Shown piece after piece: positions 1 to 10,723 of a DNA stretch of 64,000 nt. Position 1 is the stretch's first letter; the number at the start of each line of letters is the position of its first letter. Source of the stretch: Roseibium alexandrii DFL-11 (GTDB lineage Bacteria > Pseudomonadota > Alphaproteobacteria > Rhizobiales > Stappiaceae). The DNA is taken from positions 3,824,703-3,888,702 of the forward strand of contig NZ_CM011002.1 in NCBI RefSeq assembly GCF_000158095.2. Direction: 5' to 3'. Both the position numbers and the translations under genes were made by a program. Below the pieces are notes generated by a model. That model searched no databases, had not been told where the DNA came from, and worked only from the letters and a program-made list of their open reading frames with translations.

Positions 1-1
1 T

Positions 2-76
2 TTTGCGCAGCTTTACCGCCAGAACATGGCCAACCAGGCCGCAGATCAGCAGGCCGGCGAGCAAAAACCGAACTGA
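2..76 (+). CDS. C-terminal end of an unidentified protein
   Basis: An open frame enters from the left edge and stops with TGA at 74-76, giving 24 residues that end in a polar, Gln/Ala-rich tail (AADQQAGEQKPN). A Rho-independent terminator follows about 20 bp later, which supports this as the true 3' end of a rightward gene convergent with maeB. Too little is present to name the family. Confidence 0.4.
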   Translation, partial: FAQLYRQNMANQAADQQAGEQKPN

Positions 77-98
77 GCTTTTTCGCCATAAAAGACCA

Positions 99-132
99 AA
101 ACCCGCACCGGCCTCACCGATGCGGGTTTTTT
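99..132 (+). terminator. Rho-independent terminator between convergent genes
   Basis: A 9-bp stem (AAACCCGCA at 99-107 with TGCGGGTTT at 121-129) is followed by a T run at 127-132. It serves the gene entering from the left. The A run on its other side could also help stop maeB transcripts. Confidence 0.8.
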
Positions 133-154
133 GTTGCTCGGGTAAGAACCCGTT

Positions 155-2437
155 CTAAGTCACATTGAACGCGGCGATGGCGGCCATGTTGACGATGTCG
201 CTGTCCTTGGCCCCCAGCGGAACAATCTGGATCGACTTGTCAAACCCGACCAGAAGCGGGCCGATCACCGTTGCGCCTCCAAGCTCCTGCAGCATCTTTG
301 TCGAGATGGAGGCAGAGTGGAAGGCCGGCATTACGAGAACATTCGCCGGTCCGGACAAACGGCAGAACGGGTAGGCCGCCATACGGTCCATATCGAGCGC
401 AACGTCAGCAGCCATTTCCCCATCATATTCAAAATCAACCCGGCGCCGGTCGAGGATTTTGACGGCCTCGATGACCTTTTCAGACCGTTCACCACGCGGG
501 TGTCCGAACGTGGAATAGGCAAGCATTGCAACACGCGGCTCATAGCCGAGTTTACGCGCAACATGCGCTGCTTCTTCGGCGATATCCGCCAGTTCTTCAG
601 AATTCGGCATGTCAATCACGGCCGTATCGGCCACCAGAACGGTGCGCCCGCGAGCGAGCGCCAGGGAGACACCGATGACCCGATGACCCGGTTTTGGATC
701 AATGGTTGCCCGGACCGTATCGAGCGCCACGGAATAGTTCCGCGTCAGACCGGTCACCATGGCGTCGGCATCACCGCGCGCCACCATGATCGCGCCCCAA
801 TAATTCCGGTCGTTGTTGACCATGCGCTGGCAGTCCCGCAGCAAGTATCCGCGCCGCTGCATACGGCCATAGAGGTATTGCGCATAGTCGGCGTTCCGGT
901 CAGACAGACGCGCATTTTGAATACTGAGGCCTGGTCGGTTGATGTCGATCCCGGCGCGCTCAGCCATGGACTGGATTTCGTCTTCCCGGCCAATGAGGAT
1001 AGCTTCTCCGAGACCCTGACTGACGAAACTTGTAGCCGCGCGGATGGTCGGCTCTTCCTCACCTTCGGCAAACACGACCCGTTTCGGTTGCTGGCGTACC
1101 TTGGAAAAGATCCGCTGCAAGGTGCCGGCGACCGGGTCACGTCGTGCCGAGAGCTGATGCTTGTAGGCTTCCATGTCGACAATCGGCCGCCGGGCAACGC
1201 CTGAATCCATTGCGGCCTGGGCGACGGCTGGCGGAATTGCATGAATGAGGCGCGGATCGAACGGAACTGGAATGATGTATTCCGGACCGAACTTCGGCCG
1301 ATTACCGCGATAGGCGGCTGCGACTTCATCCGGCACTTCCTCGCGCGCAAGCTCGGCCAGGGCGTTGGCGCAGGCAACCTTCATGTCGTCGTTGATCGTG
1401 ATTGCCTGAACATCCAGCGCCCCACGGAAGATGTACGGAAAGCCAAGGACGTTGTTCACCTGGTTTGGATAATCGGACCGGCCGGTCGCGACTATTGCAT
1501 CATCACGTACTTCTGCGGCTTCCTCCGGTGTGATTTCCGGATCCGGATTGGCCATGGCGAAGATGACCGGGTTTGGCGCCATCACGCGCAGCATGTCCGG
1601 CGTCAGCGCGCCTTTCACTGACACGCCAAAGAAAACATCCGCGCCTTTTAGGGCGTCATACAGCGAACGGGCCTTGGTATCGACCGCATGAGCCGACTTC
1701 CATTGGTTCATGCCCTCTTCGCGGCCCTTATAGATCACACCCTTGGTATCGCAGAGCGTTACGTTCTCGTTGGGAATGCCCATCGCCTTGATCAGTTCGA
1801 TACAGGCGATCCCGGCCGCACCCGCACCGTTACAAACGACTTTCGTGTCCTTCATGTCCCTTCCGGTGAGGTGAAGCGCATTGATCAGGCCGGCCGCGGC
1901 AATGATCGCCGTGCCATGCTGGTCGTCATGGAAGACGGGAATGTCCATCAATTCGCGCAGACGCTGCTCGATGATGAAGCAGTCCGGTGCCTTGATATCT
2001 TCCAGATTGATGCCGCCGAAAGAGGGCCCCATGTAGCGCACGGAGTTGATGAACTCATCGACATCCTGCGTGTCCAGTTCCAGATCGATCGAGTCAACAT
2101 CGGCGAACCGCTTGAACAGAACCGACTTGCCCTCCATCACCGGCTTGGACGCCAAAGCACCGAGATTTCCAAGGCCCAGAATGGCGGACCCGTTGGAGAT
2201 CACCGCCACCAGATTGCCCTTGGTGGTGTAGTCGTATGCCTTGCTCGGATCCTCCGCGATCGCCCGCACCGGAACGGCCACACCCGGCGAGTAGGCGAGC
2301 GATAGATCACGCTGGGTCGCCATCGGCTTGGTCGGGGTGATTTCGAGTTTGCCGGGACGGCCTTGCTGGTGAAACTGCAGGGCTTCCTGATCTGTGAAAC
2401 TGACGGATGTTTTGGAGGAAGTCTTGTCGGCGGACAT
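155..2437 (-). CDS. maeB: NADP-dependent malic enzyme with phosphotransacetylase-like domain
   Basis: Oxidatively decarboxylates malate to pyruvate with reduction of NAD(P), linking the TCA cycle to pyruvate and NADPH supply in the cytoplasm. At 760 residues it has the usual length of the MaeB hybrid family. The malic N-terminal domain and catalytic region include FHDDQHGTA (about 169-177), and the nucleotide-binding motif GAGAAG is at about 204-209. From about residue 435 a phosphate acetyl/butyryl-transferase-like domain follows; in this family it is regulatory rather than catalytic and senses acetyl-CoA. It is transcribed leftward, divergent from mutS across about 240 bp, and probably monocistronic. 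The 295-residue open frame opposite it is a shadow. Confidence 0.95.
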   Translation of the reverse strand: MSADKTSSKTSVSFTDQEALQFHQQGRPGKLEITPTKPMATQRDLSLAYSPGVAVPVRAIAEDPSKAYDYTTKGNLVAVISNGSAILGLGNLGALASKPVMEGKSVLFKRFADVDSIDLELDTQDVDEFINSVRYMGPSFGGINLEDIKAPDCFIIEQRLRELMDIPVFHDDQHGTAIIAAAGLINALHLTGRDMKDTKVVCNGAGAAGIACIELIKAMGIPNENVTLCDTKGVIYKGREEGMNQWKSAHAVDTKARSLYDALKGADVFFGVSVKGALTPDMLRVMAPNPVIFAMANPDPEITPEEAAEVRDDAIVATGRSDYPNQVNNVLGFPYIFRGALDVQAITINDDMKVACANALAELAREEVPDEVAAAYRGNRPKFGPEYIIPVPFDPRLIHAIPPAVAQAAMDSGVARRPIVDMEAYKHQLSARRDPVAGTLQRIFSKVRQQPKRVVFAEGEEEPTIRAATSFVSQGLGEAILIGREDEIQSMAERAGIDINRPGLSIQNARLSDRNADYAQYLYGRMQRRGYLLRDCQRMVNNDRNYWGAIMVARGDADAMVTGLTRNYSVALDTVRATIDPKPGHRVIGVSLALARGRTVLVADTAVIDMPNSEELADIAEEAAHVARKLGYEPRVAMLAYSTFGHPRGERSEKVIEAVKILDRRRVDFEYDGEMAADVALDMDRMAAYPFCRLSGPANVLVMPAFHSASISTKMLQELGGATVIGPLLVGFDKSIQIVPLGAKDSDIVNMAAIAAFNVT

Positions 2438-2676
2438 TTTGCAGGCGTTTCCTTAAATTATCGGCGCGCTTCTGAAAGGCGGGGTATGACCTTATCGCCG
2501 GAGTATTGATGCCTCAACCCAGAGGATCTAATCCCTTATGCGGATCAAGGCTGACGGCAGTGTGAACGGTACGCCTAAGCGCCTATTCACAACAAACATC
2601 TCTTACCGGCGGCCAATGACGCGGTTCCGCGCTTCGGGAGCTTTCCCTTCAAAGCGCGTTGTTTTAGGTATCGGGG

Positions 2677-5397
2677 ATGACCCAGACGACCGCGCAAAAA
2701 CCGGCTCCGGCGGACACCAAAGTCACGCCGATGATGGCCCAGTTCATCGAAATCAAAACCGCCAACCCGGATAGTCTTTTATTCTATCGGATGGGCGATT
2801 TTTATGAGCTTTTTTTTGAAGATGCTGAAATCGCATCGCGGGCATTGGGCATCACGCTGACCAAACGCGGCAAGCATCAGGGCGAAGATATCCCGATGTG
2901 CGGCGTTCCGGTCCATGCCGCAGATGATTATTTGCAAAAACTGATCGCGCTGGGCCATCGCGTCTCCGTTTGCGAACAGACCGAAGATCCGGCGGAAGCG
3001 AAAAAACGCGGCTCGAAATCCGTTGTCCGGCGCGATGTGGTGCGTCTGGTGACGCCGGGTACACTGACAGAAGAACGGCTTCTTGATGCCGGAGCCAACA
3101 ATTACCTGATGGCACTCACCCGGTTGAAGGGCGGATCGCTCGCGGGCGATGCGGTCTATGGTCTTGCCTGGATCGACATGTCGACCGGGTCGTTTCAGGT
3201 CTCCGAAACAGATCACCAGCGCCTTGCGGCCGATCTTGCACAAGTTGCCCCGCGAGAATTGATCCTTGCGGACAATCTTCTGCAGGAACAAGACGTCCGC
3301 CAGCTTGCAGAGCTCTCGGGCGGGGCTCTGTCGCCCGTACCGCGGGCCTTTTTCGACGGATCGACGGCCGCCGACCGTCTGGCGCATTATTTTGGCGTCA
3401 AAACCCTCGATGGCTTCGGCACCTTCAGCCGGGCCGAACTTTCAGCAGCTGCGGGCATTCTCTCCTACATCGAAAAAACACAGCTCGGCGAACGGCCGCC
3501 GCTCGATCCACCGGTGCGCGAGGCCGGTGCGGGACGGATGCTCATCGACCCTGCAACCCGCGCCAACCTCGAACTCTCCCGCACACTGTCTGGTGAAAAG
3601 CAGGGATCGCTGCTGTCCACAATCGATCGGACCGTCACTGGCGGTGGGTCCCGCCTTTTGGCGAGCCGGTTGGCCGGACCGTTGATCAATGTCGATGCCA
3701 TTCAGCGGCGCCATGATGCGGTGGCATTCTTTCTCAACAACGAAATCATGCGCGAGGGCCTGCGCCAGACCTTGAAAGGCGCGCCGGATATGGCCCGCGC
3801 CTTGTCCCGGATTGCGCTGAATCGCGGAGGCCCGCGCGATATCCTGTCAATCGCGCAAGGGTTGGCCGCAGCACGCGCCGTTCTGGACCAGACCGGTACG
3901 ACACCGTCTGAGATCCCGCCAGAAATCGCAGCGGCGCGCTCGAGCCTCGATCAGGCCCCGCACGAACTGGGAGCTGAGCTGGTGGCCGCCATCAAGGAAG
4001 AGCCACCCCTTTTGAAACGCGACGGCAACTTCGTTGCGACCGGATACAACGCCGACCTCGATGAATTGCGGGCGCTGCGCGATGAAAGCCGCAAGGTGAT
4101 TGCCAAACTTCAGGCCGACTATGCGGAAGAACTCGGCCTGCGCTCTTTAAAGATCAAACACAACAACGTACTCGGCTGGTTCATCGAGGCGCCAACAGCA
4201 CAAACCGAAAAGCTGACGGCAGATCCGGGACGGTTCATCCACCGGCAGACCATGGCGGGCGCCATGCGCTTCACCACAACGGAACTGGCCGATCTGGAAT
4301 CCAAGATCGCCAGTGCCGGGGAGCGATCCCTCGCAATCGAGCTCGAAATTTTTGAACGCCTATCCCAGGCCATCATCGATGCCGGCGATGCGATCAAGGC
4401 CGCCGCGCAGGGCCTCAGCATTCTGGATGTGTCGGCTGCTTTGGCCAAACTTGCCCAGGATGAAAACTATGCCCGTCCACTTGTTGATGACAGCCGCGCC
4501 TTTGACATTAAAGCCGCCCGCCATCCGGTGGTTGAAGTTGCACTAAAAAAAGCGGGCGGGGAAAGTTTCGTTGCCAATGATGCCAATCTCGGGCCGGAAG
4601 CGGATGAAGACATCGGCCATATCTGGCTGATCACCGGTCCGAACATGGCCGGTAAATCGACCTTCCTGCGCCAGAACGCGCTGATCGCCGTCCTCGCCCA
4701 GATGGGCTCCTTCGTTCCGGCAGCCTCTGCGCATATCGGCATTGTCGACCGGCTGTTTTCCCGGGTCGGCGCGGCGGATGACCTGGCACGCGGGCGGTCA
4801 ACCTTCATGGTCGAGATGGTGGAAACCGCCGCGATCCTCAATCAGGCGGGCGACCGCTCACTGGTCATTCTGGATGAAATTGGCCGGGGCACGGCGACCT
4901 TCGACGGGCTTTCCATCGCCTGGGCGACCATCGAACACCTGCATGAGGTCAACAGATCCCGGGCGCTGTTCGCGACCCACTATCACGAACTCACCGCGCT
5001 TTCGGCCAAACTGGAGCGGCTGTCGAACGCCACAGTGTCGGTGAAGGAATGGAACGGCGAGGTAATCTTCCTGCACGAGATCGTGCCGGGCGCCGCCGAC
5101 CGGTCCTACGGCATTCAGGTCGCCAAGCTCGCCGGTCTTCCGGCAACGGTGGTTGAGCGCTCCAAGCAAGTGCTTTCGCAGCTGGAAGAACAGGACCGCA
5201 ACGCACCGTCACAAAATCTGATCGACGAGCTGCCGCTCTTTGCAACCCTCGCCCCACCGCCCAGCGCCCCGGCCGCCGCGCGAGAGGCCGATCCAATCCA
5301 CGAAGCGCTCGGCGAGTTCAACCCCGACGACATGACCCCGCGCGAAGCTTTGGAAGCGCTTTACAAACTGAAGGGATTGCAGGTCAAACAGGGGTAG
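2677..5397 (+). CDS. mutS: DNA mismatch repair ATPase MutS
   Basis: Recognises base mismatches and small loops and starts methyl-independent or MutL-dependent repair. The protein has 906 residues, slightly longer than the E. coli enzyme, as is common in alphaproteobacteria. The N-terminal mismatch-binding domain carries the Phe-x-Glu signature region ([15 protein letters not shown] near residues 37-51). The C-terminal ABC-type ATPase has Walker A GPNMAGKS at about 654-661 and Walker B/signature DEIGRGT near 733. The start is the first in-frame ATG, placed just before the conserved N-terminus. It is followed by a palindromic repeat and appears to be transcribed alone. Confidence 0.97.
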   Translation: MTQTTAQKPAPADTKVTPMMAQFIEIKTANPDSLLFYRMGDFYELFFEDAEIASRALGITLTKRGKHQGEDIPMCGVPVHAADDYLQKLIALGHRVSVCEQTEDPAEAKKRGSKSVVRRDVVRLVTPGTLTEERLLDAGANNYLMALTRLKGGSLAGDAVYGLAWIDMSTGSFQVSETDHQRLAADLAQVAPRELILADNLLQEQDVRQLAELSGGALSPVPRAFFDGSTAADRLAHYFGVKTLDGFGTFSRAELSAAAGILSYIEKTQLGERPPLDPPVREAGAGRMLIDPATRANLELSRTLSGEKQGSLLSTIDRTVTGGGSRLLASRLAGPLINVDAIQRRHDAVAFFLNNEIMREGLRQTLKGAPDMARALSRIALNRGGPRDILSIAQGLAAARAVLDQTGTTPSEIPPEIAAARSSLDQAPHELGAELVAAIKEEPPLLKRDGNFVATGYNADLDELRALRDESRKVIAKLQADYAEELGLRSLKIKHNNVLGWFIEAPTAQTEKLTADPGRFIHRQTMAGAMRFTTTELADLESKIASAGERSLAIELEIFERLSQAIIDAGDAIKAAAQGLSILDVSAALAKLAQDENYARPLVDDSRAFDIKAARHPVVEVALKKAGGESFVANDANLGPEADEDIGHIWLITGPNMAGKSTFLRQNALIAVLAQMGSFVPAASAHIGIVDRLFSRVGAADDLARGRSTFMVEMVETAAILNQAGDRSLVILDEIGRGTATFDGLSIAWATIEHLHEVNRSRALFATHYHELTALSAKLERLSNATVSVKEWNGEVIFLHEIVPGAADRSYGIQVAKLAGLPATVVERSKQVLSQLEEQDRNAPSQNLIDELPLFATLAPPPSAPAAAREADPIHEALGEFNPDDMTPREALEALYKLKGLQVKQG

Positions 5398-5458
5398 GTG
5401 CGGAAGTACCCGCAGCAATCCTCAAGACACAGGATTCACCCCCATCACCTCCATCCAT

Positions 5459-5565
5459 TATTGCCGGACGTGATCCGGCAATCCATGCCGCTTCGTGGCC
5501 ATCCGATCAGCCGCGCTTGTGGCAAGGCCACGGCATGGATTACCCGGTCAAGCCGGGTAATGACG
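5459..5565. repeat. Extragenic palindromic repeat downstream of mutS
   Basis: Two small hairpins (ATTGCCGGA-N3-TCCGGCAAT near 5459-5481 and TTACCCGG-N5-CCGGGTAA at 5540-5560) bracket a larger inverted repeat, AATCCATGCC at 5480-5489 with GGCATGGATT at 5532-5541. This is the usual shape of alphaproteobacterial dispersed palindromes ending in a TAATGACG-like sequence. It lies between mutS and the next gene and has no coding potential. Confidence 0.65.
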
Positions 5566-5679
5566 ACGGAGAGAGAGGCACGGCACGAGCCTTTACAGCT
5601 GCATCTTTGGTAGAGTTGCATCCGTAAACTCTTCTTTTGCGATTTCTTATGATTTTTAAGGGAAGCACCGACTAGGACC

Positions 5680-6333
5680 ATGACGAAACAGAGCGAAGCT
5701 GACGACATCATCTGGATGGTTCGGGGCCATTTATCTGATGCAAACAGCCGCGGATGGCAGCCCGCAGAGTTGTTCGAGGATAACAAAATACGTGCGGAAG
5801 AAATCCTTAAGGCTATCAGGCAAAGCAAAATTGGCTGGCAACTCTCGAAAGACCAATTTCCGAAGGACAATTATCCCCGGCCGGATAATTATCCGGCTAC
5901 AGACAAACAATCCGTGCCACAGATTTTCTCCAGCGGGTTCACTTTCCTCTCCGAAGAGAGTGCGGATGTTGTTGGCCAGTTCGATCTGGGGGACGGCGCG
6001 CTCTATCCGACCCGCCTTTGGCGCTCGGACCGAATTACCCCAATGCCTGGACGCCATTTCTATCTGAATGTCGCGAGTAAAAAAGACGCATTCTTGCCCG
6101 AGCAATCGCTAGGCGCAAAAGACATTAGTCACGGAAAATGGCTTGTTCCCTTGCTTCCCCAGAAAGACACTGAGCTATGGTTCGCGGATATCGTGCTCAA
6201 TGGGCCAGACCTGTGGTTTGACCCGACAATAATCGACAACTTCTTTATCAGCGACCGCCTCAAAAAGGCTCTGGATTCCGGCAAGCTGTCCAAGGACTGG
6301 ATGCTTACGCGGTGTTCGGTTGCCGTTGATTGA
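5680..6333 (+). CDS. Hypothetical protein, DUF1629/immunity-like C-terminus
   Basis: 217 residues, no signal peptide or membrane segment, cytoplasmic by appearance. The C-terminal half (GPDLWFDPTII, then FFISDRLKKALDSG) resembles the DUF1629 family, members of which are proposed immunity proteins of contact-dependent or type VI toxins. That assignment is from memory of the motif and is tentative. No toxin gene is adjacent: mutS lies upstream and a convergent unknown downstream. The gene is framed by palindromic repeats on both sides (5459-5565 and 6418-6540), so it may be an orphan cargo gene. An AGGA element lies just before the ATG. Confidence 0.6.
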   Translation: MTKQSEADDIIWMVRGHLSDANSRGWQPAELFEDNKIRAEEILKAIRQSKIGWQLSKDQFPKDNYPRPDNYPATDKQSVPQIFSSGFTFLSEESADVVGQFDLGDGALYPTRLWRSDRITPMPGRHFYLNVASKKDAFLPEQSLGAKDISHGKWLVPLLPQKDTELWFADIVLNGPDLWFDPTIIDNFFISDRLKKALDSGKLSKDWMLTRCSVAVD

Positions 6334-6417
6334 GGAATATGTTGGTCCGGATTGCTCATGATTTTCCGGGTATCTCCAAAAAGTAAGATTGAGCACATAG
6401 TTGCTATACACTCGGAC

Positions 6418-6540
6418 GTCATCCCCGGCGCAGTGACACGAAGACCGGGGATCCACTCGTTTGCAGAGCGCCCTTGAATTGCACTCAAAATCTGCAGCAA
6501 GCGGGTTTGCGAGTGGATCCCCGCTCGGGGCGGGGATGAC
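6418..6540. repeat. Dispersed palindromic repeat, family A copy 1
   Basis: Outer ends are exact inverted repeats: GTCATCCCCG at 6418-6427 and CGGGGATGAC at 6531-6540. Inner arms GGGGATCCACTCG (6447-6459) and CGAGTGGATCCCC (6510-6522) are also exact complements. A second copy with the same arms and the same TTTGCAGAGCG segment lies at 50713-50825. This is a non-coding, MITE- or REP-like element. Confidence 0.8.
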
Positions 6541-6622
6541 CACAGAACAAACGGTCACGGACTGTGGCTGATCTGGTGGGCACGGCGAAAATCTCGCAGA
6601 CCGATCAAATCCAACAGTCCTC

Positions 6623-7897
6623 CTATCCCGCCTGAACCGCCGACAAAATCTCGGCCAGAGCCTCTTCGTGGATCGGGACGCCGTCCTCGCCCAGCGCCTC
6701 AAGTAAGGTCCAGTCGCCATTGCCGGAAACGGCAAGGCAGAGGGTGGCTGCCGGGTGGCCGTCCCAGTGATAGAAATAAAGATCTCCCGCCAGAACGTTC
6801 TGAACATACCGCGCGATGCCGTTCCGCATACGCCTGTTTTCCTCCTCAATCGCAGAAAGTGTCTGCAGGGGAGACAACAGGGACGTTGCCGGAATGGGCG
6901 GCGGGGGAACCTCCCGGCTTCGGCCCGCCAGCATTGTCCAGTGTGCCAGCCACCATTGCAGTTTCTGGGGCGAGGCAATCAGTTTTAACGCCTTCAGGGC
7001 ACCGGCACGCTCAGCCTCGGTCAGGTTTCTTAAACCCGACTGAACGATATGCAGAATGCGGGCGAAGGAGAGACCTTGGTCCAAAAGCACGCGGATTTGC
7101 AGCGTCTCAGGCCAGTCGGTCTGTTTCAGGATCCTGTCAGTCATCTCGTCCTTCATGCGGACCAGATCTTTCAAATCCTGGGATTCGCTTTTCTGGTTGA
7201 GCGCGGCCTTGAGGGCCCGATGTTCCAGAATGCCGGAGCCAGGCGGAACCTGTTCCAGTAGCGCAAGGAGAGACGGTTCCGGCGTTTGGCCAAGATACCG
7301 GGTGAGTACGACTTCACGTGTTGTTTCGTTAAGGGCTGTTGCGAGTTGCTGGCGTTGTTGCGGACGCGTACGTCCGGCAGCGCAAAAGAGTTCGAGCGTC
7401 AGCGATAACGTTCCAAGCCGTCCAAGTCCGGTTTGCTGATGGACCTTGCGCCACAGGCCCGGCGCACGGCGGAAGAGATCCAAGAGCAGCCATTGCTGGG
7501 CCCCGAACGGTGCGGAGAGCCGGGTCAGGCTCAGCGGCAGGGTCGCTATGTAATCCTGAAACGCCTTGTCCACGCCCGGTCCGGCCGCAATCCCGGTTCC
7601 AAGGGTCTTGGGATGATGGGAGAGGACACTTTTGAGTTCCGCTTTCCGGCCATAATCCGGAGCATCGAGAACCGGCCAATCGGGAAGGAAGTCTTCCGGT
7701 TCCCGGTTCTGTCGCTGGACCTTGCAGCCGAACGGCTGATCCCAATAAGCGTAGATGATCGCGTTTTCGCCCGACCGTTCCGCCAGACCTTCGCTGATCC
7801 AGTCGTAACTTGCATAGGTGGGCGGAAGCGTCCGCTCCGGTTTTTCATCCAACGCGAGCTGTTTCTGCTGGCCCGCCAAGTTTTCCATCATGGCCAT
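6623..7897 (-). CDS. Hypothetical protein with PcfJ-like C-terminus
   Basis: 424 residues, no signal peptide, mostly helical and Leu/Arg-rich. The C-terminal stretch (MRNGIARYVQ, then GDLYFYHWDGHPAATLCL, then WTLLEALGEDGVPI) follows the pattern of PcfJ-like domains, which usually read MRNCV..Y, a Y.F.....ATL strand and a closing Q..G..N. Here the typical Cys and the final Gln/Asn positions differ, so the match is weak. PcfJ homologues are known mainly from conjugative plasmids, but many chromosomal relatives have no known function. Transcribed leftward, convergent with the preceding hypothetical gene and divergent from the MFS gene. Confidence 0.6.
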   Translation of the reverse strand: MAMMENLAGQQKQLALDEKPERTLPPTYASYDWISEGLAERSGENAIIYAYWDQPFGCKVQRQNREPEDFLPDWPVLDAPDYGRKAELKSVLSHHPKTLGTGIAAGPGVDKAFQDYIATLPLSLTRLSAPFGAQQWLLLDLFRRAPGLWRKVHQQTGLGRLGTLSLTLELFCAAGRTRPQQRQQLATALNETTREVVLTRYLGQTPEPSLLALLEQVPPGSGILEHRALKAALNQKSESQDLKDLVRMKDEMTDRILKQTDWPETLQIRVLLDQGLSFARILHIVQSGLRNLTEAERAGALKALKLIASPQKLQWWLAHWTMLAGRSREVPPPPIPATSLLSPLQTLSAIEEENRRMRNGIARYVQNVLAGDLYFYHWDGHPAATLCLAVSGNGDWTLLEALGEDGVPIHEEALAEILSAVQAG

Positions 7898-8134
7898 GTT
7901 GCTCTCTCAAGCGCATCTGCACAGATGAAAACCTTGCGGAACCGTTCAAAAAACGGCAACGGACCGACCAAGCTCGTTTTCCGATATGCACAGGGCACCT
8001 GATGACTGGGCAAAAATTGCCGACTGCTCACGGGAACTCTTCGTTGAGCGCCTCCAAGCCAGTATTGGAGTAAAATTGTATTTTGCCTGATGACACCTCA
8101 GGCGTGCCGGGGTACGGTTTCAACATCTTTCCAG

Positions 8135-9361
8135 ATGCCTGACCCTCCCAAAGGCGATTTCGTGTCCCGTTCCAGATTTTTGCCGCGGCAAGCAATGCTG
8201 ATCATTGCGCTGCAGCTGACCAACAGTATGTGTGTGTCGTCGCTCGTCCCGATGATGGGATATTTCATCGTCGATGGGCTGGGCGCAGATCCATGGCAAA
8301 TCGGGCTCTACACCGGACTTGTGGCACCGCTCACCTTGCTGACCAACCGATGGGCCGGCGAACGGCTGGACCGGGGAGTGTTGGTCCGTCCGCAGCTTTT
8401 TATTGCCGTAATCGCCTTCCTTGCCGTTGCCGGTCTCCTGACACAGACAACAGAACTCTGGCTTTTGCTGGCACTCGTCGCCCCCTTGATGAGCCTTTCC
8501 AACATGGGCTCGGGGATCATCTTCACCTACGGCCGCCTTTATGCAGATCGGGCCGGTGTCGATATCGGCAGAATGAATTCCTGGCTGCGCATGTCGGTTT
8601 CGCTTGCCTGGATGATAGGCCCGGCAGCCGCGTTTTCGATCGCAGCACAGTTCGGCTGTCAGGCTGCCTTTATCAGCGCCTTTGGGCTCGGTCTGGTGTA
8701 TCTCGTGTTGTGGCATGTCGTGATGCCGAAAGGCTTTCGTGCGCCGCCCAAAGACACGTCATCCACCGACAAGGATCCCATCAACTGGGGTCTTATAATG
8801 GCGGGGGTGATCTGCCTTACCTTCGTCATTACCAATTCCCTGTTTGTCTCAGTGATGCCGCTTTACTTCATCGATCAAGTCGGCCTGCCTGGATTTACAC
8901 CCGGTTTGTCGCTGTCGGTGAAATGCCTTCTGGAGGTCATCATCATTCTGGCATCCGTCCGCCTGGCAGAACGGTTTGGTGTCCGTACGATTCTGCTCTT
9001 TTCAGCAGGTCTTGCAGGCATCGACATGTTGTTGTTTGCGCAGGTGACTGAAGTCTGGCAGGTCGCGGCGGTCGCTGTTTTGGAAGGCGTTCATTATGGC
9101 CTCTTCGCCGGGGTGGCGATTACATTCGTGCAGAGCTTCGCACCTGACCGGCCCGGACGAGCGACAGCGGTTTACATGAACAGCCTGTTTTTAGGCGGTA
9201 TGATCGGCAGCGTTTCAATGGGTTTCATCGCCTCGGCTGTCGATTATCGCGCTGTGCTGTTTGTCGCCTCGGCAGTATCTTTGGCAGGAATGGCCGTTTT
9301 GCTCGCCACCGCCCGGTTGAGGCCCTCTCCGGAAACAAAGCCGGTTCGAGGTGCCTTCTAA
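8135..9361 (+). CDS. MFS transporter, sugar-efflux-like
   Basis: About 408 residues with roughly twelve hydrophobic segments, so an inner-membrane major facilitator. The PxxxG-rich second half and the motif DRPGRATAVYMNSLFLGGMIGS near the tenth to eleventh helices resemble the sugar-efflux SetA/SotB branch, though the substrate cannot be told. The frame is open from ATG 8090. I prefer ATG 8135, or GTG 8162, which has an AAAGG eight bases upstream, because the first helix starts only after residue RFLPRQAM. The stop overlaps the stop of the convergent DUF2244 gene by four bases. Confidence 0.8.
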   Translation: MPDPPKGDFVSRSRFLPRQAMLIIALQLTNSMCVSSLVPMMGYFIVDGLGADPWQIGLYTGLVAPLTLLTNRWAGERLDRGVLVRPQLFIAVIAFLAVAGLLTQTTELWLLLALVAPLMSLSNMGSGIIFTYGRLYADRAGVDIGRMNSWLRMSVSLAWMIGPAAAFSIAAQFGCQAAFISAFGLGLVYLVLWHVVMPKGFRAPPKDTSSTDKDPINWGLIMAGVICLTFVITNSLFVSVMPLYFIDQVGLPGFTPGLSLSVKCLLEVIIILASVRLAERFGVRTILLFSAGLAGIDMLLFAQVTEVWQVAAVAVLEGVHYGLFAGVAITFVQSFAPDRPGRATAVYMNSLFLGGMIGSVSMGFIASAVDYRAVLFVASAVSLAGMAVLLATARLRPSPETKPVRGAF

Positions 9362-9879
9362 ACGCCGCCGGCTTTCGCTGTTGCAAGGGCATTTGTCATA
9401 GCGCCAGCAAAGCTCGTGCGGTCTTCCGGGTTTAAGAAATTGCCGAGGTCAACGGTCTCTCCTCGGCTGGTGAGAGAGATCTTGGTCACACCTTCGTCCT
9501 CAATCTTGTCGACGGACAAGCGCACCCACATCGGATTAAACCGGTATTCAAGATTCCGTTTGCCAGGACCGACCTTGCGGACAAGGATTTCATAACGGGA
9601 CAGGCGAATTTCTTCAAACTGCCGCGCGGAGGCGTAATTCAACCGGAACGCCAACCAGATCAAAGCCATGTCGAGGCCAAAGAACCCAAACACCGGCCAG
9701 GCCCCCATGCTCCAGAACACGGCACCGGCAACAAAACTGATAAGGCCCAGACAGAACATGAGGATCAGGAACCCGTTTGGCCCAAGCGACCGGTAGGGCG
9801 TCAGAACAGCTGTAAAAAACGGCCGGTCTTCGCTTTCCGTATTGTCAAAACGGCTCTGATCTGAATTGTTCCCGCTCAT
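9358..9879 (-). CDS. DUF2244 integral membrane protein
   Basis: 173 residues with two adjacent hydrophobic segments (about 32-80: GFLILMFCLGLISFVAGAVF and VFGFFGLDMALIWLAFRL), followed by a soluble beta-rich tail with RYEILVRKVGPGKRN. This architecture and length fit the DUF2244 family, which in alphaproteobacteria is usually found next to nth, as here. Its start is 22 bp from the nth ATG at 9902, so the two genes share a very short divergent promoter region. Function unknown. Confidence 0.85.
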   Translation of the reverse strand: MSGNNSDQSRFDNTESEDRPFFTAVLTPYRSLGPNGFLILMFCLGLISFVAGAVFWSMGAWPVFGFFGLDMALIWLAFRLNYASARQFEEIRLSRYEILVRKVGPGKRNLEYRFNPMWVRLSVDKIEDEGVTKISLTSRGETVDLGNFLNPEDRTSFAGAMTNALATAKAGGV

Positions 9880-9901
9880 GGGAGAGGATTATAGAGAGAA
9901 G

Positions 9902-10723
9902 ATGACGCAAGCAAAGAGCCCAGCTTCCGCCAAACCGGCAAAACGCTCAGTCAAATCGGCGCAGGCCCGAAAAAAGGCGCCATCCGTCGATAACCCCGGC
10001 AAGGTTCTCAAACGGTCCCGCTATACGAAGGCGGAGACCTACGAAATTTTCAGGCGGTTTCATGCGGACAATCCAGAGCCTGAAGGGGAGCTGGATTATA
10101 TCAACGCCTATACGTTGCTGGTCGCGGTGCTTCTGTCTGCCCAGGCGACTGATATCGGCGTCAACCGGGCTACCAAACATTTGTTTCAGATTGCGGACAC
10201 ACCGGAAAAAATGGTCACGCTGGGCGAAGACAAGGTGCGCGAGAAAATCCGGACTATCGGTCTTTTCAAGACCAAGGCCAAGAATGTCATCCTGATGTCG
10301 GAACAGCTGATCCGCGATCATGGCGGTGAAGTGCCGGAAGACCGGGAAGCGCTGGAAAAGCTCCCGGGCGTTGGCCGGAAAACAGCCAATGTTGTGCTCA
10401 ATATCTTCTTTGGCCATCCGACCATCGCGGTCGACACGCATTTGTTCCGGCTCGGCAACCGGATCGGCATTGCACCAGGCAAGACGCCACTGGACGTCGA
10501 GAAGTCGATGGAAAAAGCGGTGCCGAAAGAGTTCTCCCTGCACGCTCACCATTGGCTGATCCTGCATGGACGGTACATCTGCAAGGCCCGCAAGCCAGAG
10601 TGCAAACGTTGCGTGATCTATGACCTTTGCAAAAGCCCGGAAAAAGAAAAGTTCGATGCCGTGCCGGATATCGCTGTTCGGACCAAAGCCATCATCGAGC
10701 GAGAAAAGGGCGGCTTATGTTGA
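9902..10723 (+). CDS. nth: Endonuclease III (DNA glycosylase/AP lyase)
   Basis: Removes oxidised pyrimidines and nicks the resulting abasic site in base excision repair. 273 residues: a basic Lys/Ala-rich N-terminal extension of about 45 residues, then the glycosylase fold. The helix-hairpin-helix LPGVGRKTA is at about 154-162, catalytic Asp is in AVDTH, and the [4Fe-4S] cluster ligands C-X6-C-X2-C-X5-C run from about 227 to 243. The start at 9902 is chosen because an upstream ATG at 9866 would overlap the divergent DUF2244 start. The stop overlaps the next ATG (ATGTTGA), so the acetyltransferase is translationally coupled. Confidence 0.95.
   Translation: MTQAKSPASAKPAKRSVKSAQARKKAPSVDNPGKVLKRSRYTKAETYEIFRRFHADNPEPEGELDYINAYTLLVAVLLSAQATDIGVNRATKHLFQIADTPEKMVTLGEDKVREKIRTIGLFKTKAKNVILMSEQLIRDHGGEVPEDREALEKLPGVGRKTANVVLNIFFGHPTIAVDTHLFRLGNRIGIAPGKTPLDVEKSMEKAVPKEFSLHAHHWLILHGRYICKARKPECKRCVIYDLCKSPEKEKFDAVPDIAVRTKAIIEREKGGLC

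Noticed and set aside
317..1204. 295-residue open frame on the plus strand opposite maeB
   Set aside because: Antisense shadow within the phosphotransacetylase-like domain of maeB.
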